Shown piece by piece: positions 49,176 through 60,290 of a stretch of DNA of 64,000 nt; position 1 is the first letter of the stretch, and each line of letters opens with the position of its first letter. Source of the stretch: Sisyra terminalis (Eukaryota > Arthropoda > Insecta > Neuroptera > Sisyridae). A program made the position numbers and the translations under genes. The notes beneath the pieces were generated by a model, which was given only the letters and a program-made list of their open reading frames with translations, was not told where the DNA came from and did no database searches. Location of the stretch: assembly GCA_958496175.1 (NCBI GenBank), contig OY292278.1, positions 25,544,001 to 25,608,000 of the forward strand, written 5' to 3'.

Positions 49176-50329
49176 CTGTAACAAGCAAAAGAAAAGTGAC
49201 CGATTAGTCCAACAATCCGGAACTATTGTATCTACATATGTGTATTCGGTAGGTATACGTAAAATGCAACTCAATGTAATGCAATAATTTCTAATTTTAC
49301 AAATCATTTTAACTATATAGCGCTGGTCATCGAGACCTTGTCATATTGACTCAAGCACGCCGAGTGCATCATCATATTTTCGTTGCAGTTTAATTTTAAA
49401 CTTCCTTCTTCTAATTCAAATCAAATTAAGTTCACACCAATGCCGTACCACTAAGCAGTCAATGTCGTGTGAATGAAGCTGTCAGTTAATAAAATTTCAA
49501 TTGGAGCGGGCGGCAAATTGGTCGGCTAAATGACCGACATTGCCAAATAGTATCAAGGTTTGGACGCATTTAGTGGTGGAATATGTATATTGTATACATA
49601 TGCGTTTGTGGTGACGTCACTGCGGGTGCATCTCCACAGCATCTCCTCGCTTCCATTTGGCTCAGCAATGAAAACCGGCCTTGCAATTAAATGCAGTTGA
49701 TCTAATTATAAGTCGGCCTTTACTTATATTTTCAATGTGTTTGCTACAACAAATGTTTGCTCTATTTTTCAATGTGATTTCATTTCGCTTCGCTTTTCAT
49801 TTTCAATGGCTCGATACCCTTTATATGCCTCCGAAAAGTTTTGACCTATGCATTACATACTTAGTTCAAACTAATACTAAAAAAGCTTATAAGGTTATTC
49901 TCGTAAAAGTTTTAGCCAAACAAAAATAAATAGTTATCTCAATAGTCCCACTTTATTTGCTATATAGAAAAAACAATAACTTTAATAATCTAATAAATCT
50001 TAATCATTGAAAGTTTAGGTCAAATTCAATAAATTGAACAAGAATAAATCTATTTTGATTTAAAAACGGCGAAAAGATCAATTCTATTACGTCGATAAGG
50101 ATTAAAGTCTTAAAATCATTTTCAAACCAGAATTTCCCAAAGTTTATCATAAATAAGACTGAAGTGTATGTTTTTTTTATTGAAAATTGAACTAACTTAA
50201 TTAGTCTAATGTTAAACAATTAAAAATTTACGTAAAAACCATTACGGGAAATGCGTCCAAAATATAAAAAGTCAACTTTCAAAAATAGAGTTCTAAGGAC
50301 AAAAACGGGAGTATCCTGGTACGTGAAGA
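49176..50329. other. Blimp-1 upstream region, part 4
   Basis: The stretch 49320-49680 is less AT-rich, with TGGAGCGGGCGGCAAATTGG, GTGGTGACGTCACTGCGGG (a TGACGTCA CRE/AP-1 palindrome at 49612-49619) and GCATCTCCTCGC. It is a plausible enhancer or conserved block. The rest is AT-rich and unassigned. No open frame resembles a known family. Confidence 0.4.
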
Positions 50330-50465
50330 GCAATATTATACACAGGAACTTGGGCATATCGTTTATTAATGACACTCAAGAAATTTTATGACAAGTACTG
50401 GATTTCTCTACAGGATCACCCCAACAAAATGTTGGCTACCGTGCCATTCCCCCACAACTAATAAA
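50330..50465 (+). pseudogene. Jockey-like LINE reverse transcriptase, C-terminal relic
   Basis: Across one frameshift the plus strand reads NLGISFINDT, then KKFYDKYWISLQDHPNKMLA, resembling the end of jockey-clade polyproteins (a dlnI.tv.eEI...FY.kl..HPNpLL pattern). Downstream sequence to about 50600 could be its decayed tail. Only about 45 residues remain. Confidence 0.55.
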
Positions 50466-53400
50466 CAGAAGAAGACTAAAAAGTACCGGATTGGGAGACC
50501 TAATAGGGGATTACCAGAAAGTATATAATTTTCCTAGAATTGCAAGTAACCAGATACCTAACAGCATTGTATCCAAGTAGTAGCATAACTGGAGTATAAG
50601 ATATAATATACTTAACGTTTTAAGAAAAATAATTAAAGCAATATTAATACTTCTATTTCGATTTAAAAATATCAAAAAGAAGTTATATTCGTTTTACATC
50701 GGTTTGATCGAGGGCCTCAAGATCATTTTTAAAGCATATTTCCCAAAGTTCATCACACATAAAGCTGTATTTTAGATTGTTTTTTTTTTTTATTAAAAAA
50801 TGAAACAAAAATGCTTTTAAAAAATTCTCCTTGCCCGTTAAAGACAAACTAGGAACAATTTTGTAAAAGTTATAAGTGTTCATAAGTGCAAAGTGTTCTA
50901 AAAGTCATAAACATATGAGGTTGTAATCCTGTATGGCAAAAAAGGCTATTTAAATCTAAGAATATACAATGTATAGCTTAGGCTCTTAGCTATATCCTCT
51001 GCCTGTCTTTCCGGGTGTCATTAATTTGACCGATCATACCTTGGGTCCTTTTACGGTAAAAATGTTTTTTTTAGAATGTTAAGAATACTTATAAAAATTA
51101 TTAGAATCCATAAAAACACCTTTTTTGTATGACTTTTAATATCTTCAGTTTAGGTATTCTTCCATTTATGTTATATGCAATGAATGCAAAAAAGTTACAA
51201 GCCTGATTAGCACAAAGATTGCTATTGTTTGAAATTGGTTTTTATGAAAGCTTCTAATATATAAGAAAGCACACCATAGTAAAAAAGCGATCTTTCTTGC
51301 TATGCTTTTGTCAATTCTTTTGCTTCTAGGTAATGTTAGAATATACAAAAATTCATAGAATTTTGGATGAAATTAAATTTGAGTAACAAAATTGATAAGA
51401 GAATTATATTAAAGTTAAAAGATTACTTTTTCGGGTGAATTAATATTTTCATACAATGAATTGATATTTCTACAAAATTAAGTTCTTACTTCGCTAAGCC
51501 ACTGATAGAATATGCACTTCTCATTTCGATAGTTAAAAGTTTTCAAGTCTGCAAGATGCATTTTGTTAATTTTTTAGTAAAATTCTTAAACTTTTGAAAT
51601 CTAAAACCATGAATTTAAGGAAAAAAGGTTGCACTTTTTTCTATTTTCACTGTGTCACTTATTATTGTTAACCTTTAAAGTATGCATAGACGTTAATACA
51701 TTCACGAAGTCAATTTGAATAAATCACTCTTTTTGGGTTTTTAATTTTTAATCATAAAATCTCGTGAATTTTATTAATATCTTTTGTGATTTTTGTCAAA
51801 CAAGGAAAAGTTATTTAACACAACCGTCAAAATGTGCAAAAATTTTTGGCATCAACAAGAATAAGAAAACCAAAATTTCACTAATCTCATACCTTTAGCA
51901 AACCTGTAATATTTCTATGAAAAAACAAGACACTTATAAATTTTGTTGTATCGATAAATAAATATATATTTTTTCCATATCTTCTAAAACTTATTATATG
52001 ATTATTATAGAAAAATTATTATAGATTTACTCAAAGTATAAAATTAATAATTTTGTTTTTCTTATTCATGTGTATGCCATAAAATGAATGCAATTAATTC
52101 GCGGTTTAAAATTCAAAAAGAGCGTTTTATTCTAATTGAGCTAGTGATTAACGTCTTTGTATACTTTAACGGTAACGTATTGTTTTAAAACATATTTATC
52201 ACAATTCTTACACAAAAAGGTTCAATTAAGACTTATCAATCTTTTACATGCATGACGTGCAGATACGTGAGAGCTTAAACTTATTTTAAGTACTAGAGCT
52301 TGAAAACATTCTCTGTATAATTAAATAATATATGTATTGCTTTAATATAACTCATTTTTCGGTAAAATTTTGAGTTCATGGGCGATAATATTTTTATGCA
52401 GTTGATAAATTATAAATACTAGTCGTCAGAATATAGTATAGCACAATGCTTTTAGTCATAACATCAAAAAATAAGCTTCTCATTTTTGTATATTAAAATT
52501 AAGATTTTTTTTATTAAATTTTATTAGAACGTTACTGTCTGCTATCACTACTCGGCTGAACATTTTATTTATTAAAACAAATATGGAAAAATAAATTTCT
52601 AACAAAATTCAAAGATTTATAATTTTCAGGTTGCAACTATGCATATGTATCTTAGTAGTTGAGCTTTTAAGCCACATTGTATACTAAAGCCAAAAGAACA
52701 TGCTTTTACCGTTAAAAAATATATTTTTAGTTCACTTAAGCCTTAAATTATTGAAAAACAGCAGAAAATTTACAAGGTACTTAAATATAATTCGGAAGAG
52801 ATATTGACAATATTTTTAGTTTTATTTTGCACTTTTTTCAATACCAAAATTTTAATGTCACAAAACTCAAACAAATAATATATAGAATTTTATTTTCAAT
52901 TTATCAATTTTTGCAATAAAAATTAGAAAAAAAAATGAAATAAATTCAATAACGTGTATACGACAAAGCGAAAGCTTCGAAAAGTGAAAAGAAAATGGAC
53001 GCAAATACAACACAATCATGAGCTTTCGCCCACTAAAGAATCAATGGAAAATTTTTGAAATTTTATTCTTTGTTTCCAACTATCAATTTTTAATACAAAA
53101 TTGTCTTCGGCACATAATATAATTTTTTATTCTAATTTAAAAACAAAAAAAAAAATAATAAAAAAAAATTTAAAATTAAATTCGTAAGTAAAAAGCTATA
53201 ATTGCTAAAGAATTTTTAAGAATTTAACTTATTAAATTTTTTAATACTATAAATTTAAGTAATATTTAAAAAAAATAGTTTTTTTTTGTGTAAAATTAGC
53301 ATTGATGTTTTTTTAAACAAACATGTTTTAATTTAATTCAAAAATCACACAATTCTTTTTCTTCACAAGAAATTTGGAAATGAAAAAAGCAAAACTTACA

Positions 53401-55476
53401 ACAACTACCAGAAATTTAACATCGAATAAGAAAAATTTCACAAAATTAGATTTTAGTTCTTTTTTCTTATCAATGGACACAAGCGGATCCATTTTCCCAA
53501 CACATTTACAATTCAATACCGAATCAATCTATTCTTCCCGAAAATGCAACGCAATTTGGCCGTAACAATCCGATACGCCCTAAAACCGAATTTTCCTGTC
53601 CAAATTCCCAGAAAAGTTTAAAACCGAAATAGAAAAATCAACACTTTTCCTTTTAATCAAGTCCAATCACCACTAATCGCTTTCAATTGCTTCAGTTTTT
53701 GAAATAGAAAGCTCACAAACTTGCCATAAACAATTGATTCATCGGTGCTTTTTTGTTGTATGTTTTTGTCAAACGGTGGAGCTTTTTCAATTTAATCACA
53801 ATCGAGTTACGTTAGGTTGAATCACAATTTTAAAAATGGTTACCATATCGTTAGAGGAACGAAAATTTCACCAGAACCAAACGCCAAACGGAAATATCCG
53901 AACCGCCATTTTGAAATCCTTGCGAGAGTCGACTGTTTTCACTTTTGATCATATTGAACGAAACACATACAATCACACATTTTCCTATAATAAGTGCATA
54001 TATACTATCAACTATATCAATTCTCTGGAAAATTCCATTTCACTTATCTAAATTAACCTCCAAATTTTTCTTGAAATTTACAAAAAAAAATCATAAATAG
54101 ACAAATCAAAAGCAAGACACTATTCGAAGATTAACAAAAGAAACATGATTTTCAAACAATGATTTCATTTTTGATCGTCAATTGTTCCTTTTTTTAGGAA
54201 CCCAAAGTCCAAAGGTCGCGTTTTGTTGCAAGGTTGTTTTGATTGTTAAGAAACGGATGTCAATTGTTTCTGGCGGCCAAAGCGGTTGAATAATGTCGTG
54301 AATGCGTCAAAGCTGAGAAAAGCTGGTAAAGCTCACTTGCATTTTCAATAATCAATAACTCTTCATTTCAAAAATAGATGCAATTAGATGCAAATATTTT
54401 TCATTAAAATGCATTTCGCTGACATAAACAAATGATAGTCACATGTTTTATTTATTAGTGACAAATACAAAAGGAAGATCGACGAAAACAAAATTTCGGG
54501 GATTAAGTACCCAAAATTTTTTTGTAGTCCTCAAGTATTTCTTCTTACATCAATGCTGCTTTAATAAAATATATTAACATCTTATATATGAATGTTTGTT
54601 TTTTTCCGAAAAAATAAGTAGGCCTAAAAAACTTTTTGGGATGTCTTTTGAAAGCTCGGTCTCGAATGAGGGTTAGTTGGGCAAATCCTCTCGTAGATGT
54701 CTCCCAGTCAGTCGAACAACTACATAACTAACCTATGCCAATTTATCCTCGTTTGAGCTTTCGGAGCTTTTCGTCGCTCTGCATTTGTTAGTGCCGCTGT
54801 ATACGGAAGACTCAAACCGCAATTGCAATTTCCTTAAGAATCCAATTCTTCTGTGTGCATTTATTACACAACTTAAAAAGTTAACAATTAAACAACTATT
54901 AAAAAAAAATTAATAAAACAAAAATTGTTTAAACTTGTTTTAACCCCTTTTTAACTTTTAGGATATATGACAGTACTACTTTCATCACCACTTAAAAACA
55001 ATTGAAACGATAGAAATAAATAAATTTTAAGGTTAAGTATAAAATTTATTTTTTATTTTTTTCTTAGTTACAGTTCTTAATGAAATAACTTATTTATTTT
55101 TTGAAAAATTGCCCATTTTTTTCTCTTTTCAATTGTTGCAAAATTAAACAATTGAATTTGATTACTGCTCAAACATTTATTGATTATTATTTTTTTAAAC
55201 AAAATAAAAAATGAAAGTCGACGTTTGTTATTAAGGTGACACTTAAAGAGCTTCAATTTTCACTATACTCGTATTATAATTTAATTTTATAATTCCTTTT
55301 GTTTGCTTTATCGCTTATTATTGCAATGTTAAATGAAACAAATGAATGTTATTTAATTTCTAATCATCAATTGTCAACAATTGAATCGACTGAAACAAAT
55401 GAAAGCCGGTGCTTGTTATTCTTACATAACCATAACAACAATGCAATGGCGCTAATTTTGAAAAATCAACACTCAC
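50466..55476. other. Blimp-1 upstream region, part 5
   Basis: About 5 kb of mostly very AT-rich DNA. I see no gene and no repeat copies of the families found elsewhere. Reading frames at 53374 and 53836 (+) have biased composition and no family likeness. CAAAATGGCGG on the minus strand near 53910 could be promoter-like. Around 54660-54800 a more complex patch is unassigned. Confidence 0.4.
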
Positions 55477-55700
55477 CCGTCGAGGAAAAGTCACAGAAGT
55501 AAAAATATTCATAACTAGAAATCAAACTTTTCTTTTAATCACACACAAAACAGAAAATCACACATTTTCATAGAACAAGGAAAATTAGCGGCGTGAAATC
55601 CGGTGGTTTTTTGGGCACATGAATATAAACCTCACAGAAAATGTTCTCGTTTGGGAAAAGCGAGTTTTTCCCTGAAATGGAACACTGAGAATTTCACACA
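55477..55700 (-). other. Blimp-1: Candidate first exon / 5'UTR of Blimp-1
   Basis: On the minus strand a strong donor CGACGG|GTGAGT (donor from 55476) ends a stretch of non-repetitive sequence. An initiator-like CTCAGTGTTCC lies near 55685. Upstream (55755-55769) is TGCGCTTGCGCTT, resembling NRF-1 sites. The last ATG of the exon (55512) opens MNIFTSVTFPRR, which on splicing to 49175 would run 24 more codons and stop before the ATG AGA CAG start: a possible 35-residue upstream reading frame. No transcript evidence is available. Confidence 0.35.
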
Positions 55701-56092
55701 GTTTAAAGTGCATCTGAATGCACTTTTCGCGGTGCACTTGATCGACCTTCTATAATGCGCTTGCGCTTCTGATCGTTTATTTTCTAGCGTAAGTTAGATG
55801 CATGTGAATATGTGTGATTTTGTTTGAATGTGTATGACGATATATATTGGTTTCTTGTCTATTAATTGCAATAATGTGAGGACAAAGTCGAAATATTGTC
55901 AACTGATTTTTTTTTCGAGCGGAAAATTCTTCAAAAATGAAGGATACACGTACGAAATTTATGTTGAAGGCACCATTGTAAGGATATTATAAAAGTTTTT
56001 CGATTTGAGCTTTTTGCGTAAATGGTTTGGAGTAGTATGAGGGTAGAATGTTTACGTAATCTGTGAGTTGTAAGTTCGATTTGAACGTTCCT

Positions 56093-56105
56093 CGGTCAAT
56101 GACCT
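56093..56105. promoter_or_regulatory. Ecdysone-response-element-like palindrome (IR1)
   Basis: CGGTCAATGACCT contains the perfect inverted repeat GGTCA-A-TGACC with one spacer base. It agrees with the EcR/USP consensus RGKTCANTGAMCY at 12 of 13 positions. It lies about 400 bp upstream of the candidate Blimp-1 first exon. Blimp-1 is a direct ecdysone target in flies, so the site makes sense; binding is inferred. Confidence 0.5.
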
Positions 56106-57126
56106 TTTCCGACCCGCACAACACTTTCAATGTTATCCTTAGCTTGGGAGACGAAGCTTTTACGATAATAACAAACCGATCGTGAAAGCTCAAAGTTTTT
56201 TCTAAACTTTTTTTAATGACAAAAAAAACCAAGGCTTATTTAATTTAAAACCCTACCACTTACAACGAGTGTGACTGAGTTTTTGTTCGATTGTAATACG
56301 ATTATTAGGGAGGAAAATTGATAGTGTTTATGTGTTATATTGATGCATTTTCACTTGGGTGAGAGGAAAACATTTCCTCGTACATTGACCTGGGACAACA
56401 CTTTCCATGTTGTTCCGCGCCGGCGCAGTGCACGTTGCAGTCAACTGGAGTATGTTTCCCGGTCGACGTAGTACGTAGATCGATCCTTGTCGTTGGCATT
56501 AGTTACCAAAATAAAATATAAAAAAAAATAGGAACAGTTTATGTGAAAAAAGTATGCATTGCATCTATTCAAATTGAGGCGCCTTAAATCCCATTGCTCC
56601 CAAGGGAACCATTGCAGATTGAATGATTCAAATCACACAACTGTCACAAGGTTGGATTTCTTAAAATGGATTTTTTTCCAAAAATATTCCCTATGTGTAT
56701 TTTATTAAAAAATATAAAACTATAATAGCTGAAACATTCATATTTAATCATAAATAAAAATTCGAATAATCATTTTTATAGTGACAAGATAAAAACCAAA
56801 AGGATAGATATTTTTTTCAGAGGAAAAGCCATCAAAACTAGACTTAAGAAAAGAAACGAAGCATTGGAATCTTGAATCTGTTAAAAACAGGAATGATTGC
56901 CCCATTTTGCAAGATTCTATCAACGATTAACTGTACAGAAAAGAAAATTTCAACCACGCGGGATATTGAACCTGCCGTCAGGCAGAAAACTCAAAAAAAT
57001 TGTTTAATACTGTTTTAAAGTCTTTTTTTCCGACGAAAAGAATTGTCGATTGATTTTAATGGTATAAAAGAGAAAATAAAGTATTTAATTAATGAGACCA
57101 ATCAGCACATTTATCATCTTCTATTT
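56106..57126. other. Region upstream of candidate Blimp-1 promoter
   Basis: CG-rich block at 56400-56500 with GCGCCGGCGCAGTGCACG and CGGTCGACGTAGTACGTAG. CACAACACTTTCAATGTT (56116-56134) recurs in variant form as ACAACACTTTCCATGTTGTT (56396-56415), each preceded by a GACC half site. From 56500 onward it is AT-rich with nothing recognised. Confidence 0.35.
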
Positions 57127-57184
57127 CAGTGGTCCCCAAACTTTTTGATCTCTAAATTCAAAATTTAAATCCCGCGGACCACTG
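57127..57184. mobile_element. hAT terminal fragment
   Basis: It begins CAGTGGTCCCCAAACTTTTT and ends CCGCGGACCACTG; the nine outermost bases are inverted repeats. This is the standard end of several hAT families. Only 58 bp are present, so it is a relic or a miniature. Confidence 0.5.
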
Positions 57185-59322
57185 ACGGGTTTTTAAGTGT
57201 TAAACATATTTTAGATTTTTTTAATTTAAATGGTTCTCACAAACTACCACTTTGGCGATCGCTGTTATATTTTCTGTTTTTTTTTTATGAGGAGTTTTTC
57301 ATGGGGATGTAATTTGGAAAGAATTTAATCGAAAACCATTAATATTTTCAAAATATTTTTGTTAAATTTTTCTACTATGATATTACTGAATTCACAAATG
57401 AAAATTTGTGGAACTTTAAATATTCCAAAATTGCGGAAAATTTTCTCGAAAGATTAAGTATTAAAAAGCTTTATACTAGAATGATTTCATAAATATTCGT
57501 CAAATTTCAAAAGATAGAGGGCTTTTTAAAAATCGACTTATGAGTGTCAGATTACGCACAGTGGAAGAGTACCACAGTAGAAAATAATTGAACGAAAGCT
57601 TTCATATTTTCAAATTCTGATGATTTTAAAAACTAATTATATTTATTATATTTATCTCATTATTAAGCAAAAATCCTGTAAAAATATAATACTACAAAAT
57701 AATTTTGGGTAAAAAACAACAGGTAAAAAAAATATTACATATATCAAAAACCACAAACCTACCATATTTAAACCAATATTTCTTGGCAGTATTTGTAGTG
57801 CTTAATACTATACATTTTTTTTAGTATTTTCTTTTGTAGAATTGAAAAGTAAAGGAAAAAGGAATCAAATTTTTACAACTTTAAATGTATGTATTTCACC
57901 AAGTATTGGCTTACAGAAGAAAATTACCTTGAAATTTATTTATATTATTGGAAAGTTCTTTTTTCCTTCTTTTCTAGTGTAATCTAATGTATCAAGTGCC
58001 AACAGTCCTCATGAAAAATTATTTTGATATATAGGCGGATCAATAGGGAAAAATCGTACAGATTCGATTTGGCAATACAGAACCTATCGATCAACGATAA
58101 TGTTGAACTTTTATTGAGTAAGATAATTTGCAATTATGGGAAATTAGACCAGAAACTCTTGGGTATTTATAGTTTAACTTCCATTTATAATTCAATCATA
58201 AACTTGTTTTATACATAATTTTCTTAATTAAATTAACTTTTTTGTCGAAGTGTACTAAAGATGAGGTCAGAAGGAAGAAACATTCAGCAATAAATTGTCA
58301 AGTTTTCACATTTGCAAGGAAATTTTCTTGGACTACCAATGCATGGGCGCAGTGCCAAATCATCCCCTTTCTAACCCATTAGCCTATTTTGTTTTTGTGG
58401 GTTCCGTTTCTTTTGTTGATTGAAACAATGGAGTGTCGTTAGTGTCTAACAACTGCAATAATGAGGCGCGAAATTCATATATCTTTTCGCACTAATTTGA
58501 TTTAGATCTAGTAGCTGTGGTTATGAAAGATAAACCATGGCCTACTTGATTAAATTATTCATAGCAAATCAGTGGTGGTAAATCTTACGCGCATCAGAGA
58601 ATATCAATTTTAAAGTTAAAAAACAACTTTTTTTGCGATTTTAACAGTTTTCTAACGTAAAAGTAGCACGGAATAGTTGAAGTTATCGTTGGTCACTAAA
58701 TTTTTAATGAGAAATTAGTGGTTAAAAATGAGCCGGAAATATATGTGAGTTTTTGACGGGGTAAAAGGGATGAAAAAGTCGGTTACAGGAATACATGGTA
58801 GTGTGGTAGCGTAACGTATAGTTACGATAGATGGGACACAATGTATATATGAATGGGCGCTGTGCCAGTGACGGGAATCGATCGCGAACTCGTCGGTCGT
58901 GCACACGCGCCCCTCCGTCCATCAACAAGGAAAGTGTTGCCGAGGTCATGTCCGGTCATATCCTGGCAAGTTCCTCTTTCACTTGTTACAATTAAACACA
59001 CATTCACTAACGAATAAACCGACAAGGATTTACGCAATCGATAACAAAAAGAAAAGTGCTTTTGCATAAAAGCACAAACAAAAATTGGTGGCCAAAAAAA
59101 TCAAAAAGCTCAACAATAGCCTTCTGTAAGAAGGAAAACTTTGAGGATCTAGGCGAAACTTTGAGGAAACGATATCGAAAGTTATTTTTTTTGAAAGTAT
59201 ATAAAACAAATATGAAATTATCCTTAAAACTTCTTATTATATTTTTGCGGGCAATATTTTTTTGGCTTTTACCATTTTGATCCAAATAGAATTGAATTAA
59301 ATACAAATTTGACCAAAAGATT
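57185..59322. other. Upstream region, part 6
   Basis: 57185-58300 is AT-rich and unassigned. 58700-59000 is clearly richer in C and G, with GGAATCGATCGCGAACTCGT and CACACGCGCCCCTCCG. It contains a DR4 nuclear receptor site, listed separately. No gene is recognisable. Confidence 0.4.
58943..58958 (+). promoter_or_regulatory. Nuclear receptor direct repeat (DR4)
   Basis: AGGTCATGTCCGGTCA: two half sites in direct orientation with a 4-base spacer, the second with one mismatch (CGGTCA). EcR/USP and some other receptors accept DR4. It sits inside a CG-rich island. Confidence 0.4.
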
Positions 59323-59475
59323 ATGGGTGGCCGAGTGGTCAAAGTTACCGCTCCAAAATTGGTAGGGACTTTGATTTTCATATCGAGGAAATTTTCAGTA
59401 CTTCTTAGTTTACCGTTTTTTATTAACCCTAGAGTCATTTAAAACCTTGGCAGTTATAAAGTGACGATAAATAAG
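59323..59475 (+). mobile_element. tRNA-derived SINE, copy S7
   Basis: GGGTGGCCGAGTGGTCAAAG (A box), a decayed B-box TTTTCATATCGA, and a body through AACCCTAGAGTCATTT to GTGACGATAAATAAG. It faces copy S8 in opposite orientation 300 bp away. Confidence 0.8.
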
Positions 59476-59777
59476 AAAAAGGAATAATCTGCTTTGTAAA
59501 AATAACTTAAAATATAATATTTTTTTACAGCATCTTAAAGCTTTAAGATGCTTATTTGAACATTTTGGTGGAGGTGCTGGGTAATCAACCGGAACACATG
59601 AATTACCTACTTTTAACCAGTTTTAACACTTTAGTTCCTCAATTAATGAGAATAATGATGTAAGATAAACCAGTGATCCATTTTTTTTTAAAACTCACCC
59701 TATGTCATCACTTATTTTGTTGTCCCAAGCCGGAATATAAAAATCATTTACTTATAGATAACAGATTTTTTTAACTA

Positions 59778-59940
59778 ATATTTATTATCGCTTTATATCT
59801 ACAATATGGCTTTTAGTGACTAAAGGATTAATAAAAATCGTAAATCCAAAAATATTTAAAATTTGCTCGATACGAGATTCGAATTCAACATTTACCAGTT
59901 TCAGAACGACCACCTAGACCAATTGGCCGCCCGCAGGCTT
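59778..59940 (-). mobile_element. tRNA-derived SINE, copy S8
   Basis: Minus strand: head CCTGCGGGCGGCCAATTGGT, B-box-like TTGAATTCGAATCTCGTATC, then the usual body. With S7 it forms an inverted pair whose transcript could fold back on itself. Confidence 0.8.
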
Positions 59941-60024
59941 CAGTAGTTTTATATTTAGACTTTTATAAATATATTATTTTATATTTTAGCTAAGCAAAAC
60001 TAATGCTTATTATTTAGTTCTTCC

Positions 60025-60290
60025 AAGTAGCGTAGCGTGGTGGACATTGGCAGGATCATAGTTCCCGACCACCCTCATGGGGCGGCATATTGATGTGATA
60101 ATTCCATAAAAGATTTTGCCTTCAGAAAAACCGGAAGAGTTCAGTTATAAAGAATTAAAGAATTTAAATGTATTTTACATTTTTACCAATTTTCTTCACT
60201 AATGATGAAATGGGCGGTAAATTTACGGTCGGCGCCGGGTGATGAAAACGTATGATACGTCACTGGTTTGGCTTTTATTATTTTCTTATG
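60025..60290. repeat. Dispersed repeat R5, copy 2
   Basis: Second copy of the G-rich repeat at 43330-43600, same orientation, with AGTAGCGTAGCGTGGTGGAC at its left, ACCAATTTTCTTCACTAATG inside and CGGTCGGCGCCGGGTGATGA near the right end. Confidence 0.6.

Noticed and set aside
53374..54051. Two plus-strand frames (63 and 71 codons) near the putative Blimp-1 promoter
   Set aside because: Low-complexity composition, no homology recognised, and no matching splice signals.
8244..59940. tRNA genes suggested by GGTGGCCGAGTGGTC and GGTTCGATCC boxes
   Set aside because: Heads cannot fold into a complete tRNA (no proper acceptor pairing or variable arm) and always continue into the same SINE body.
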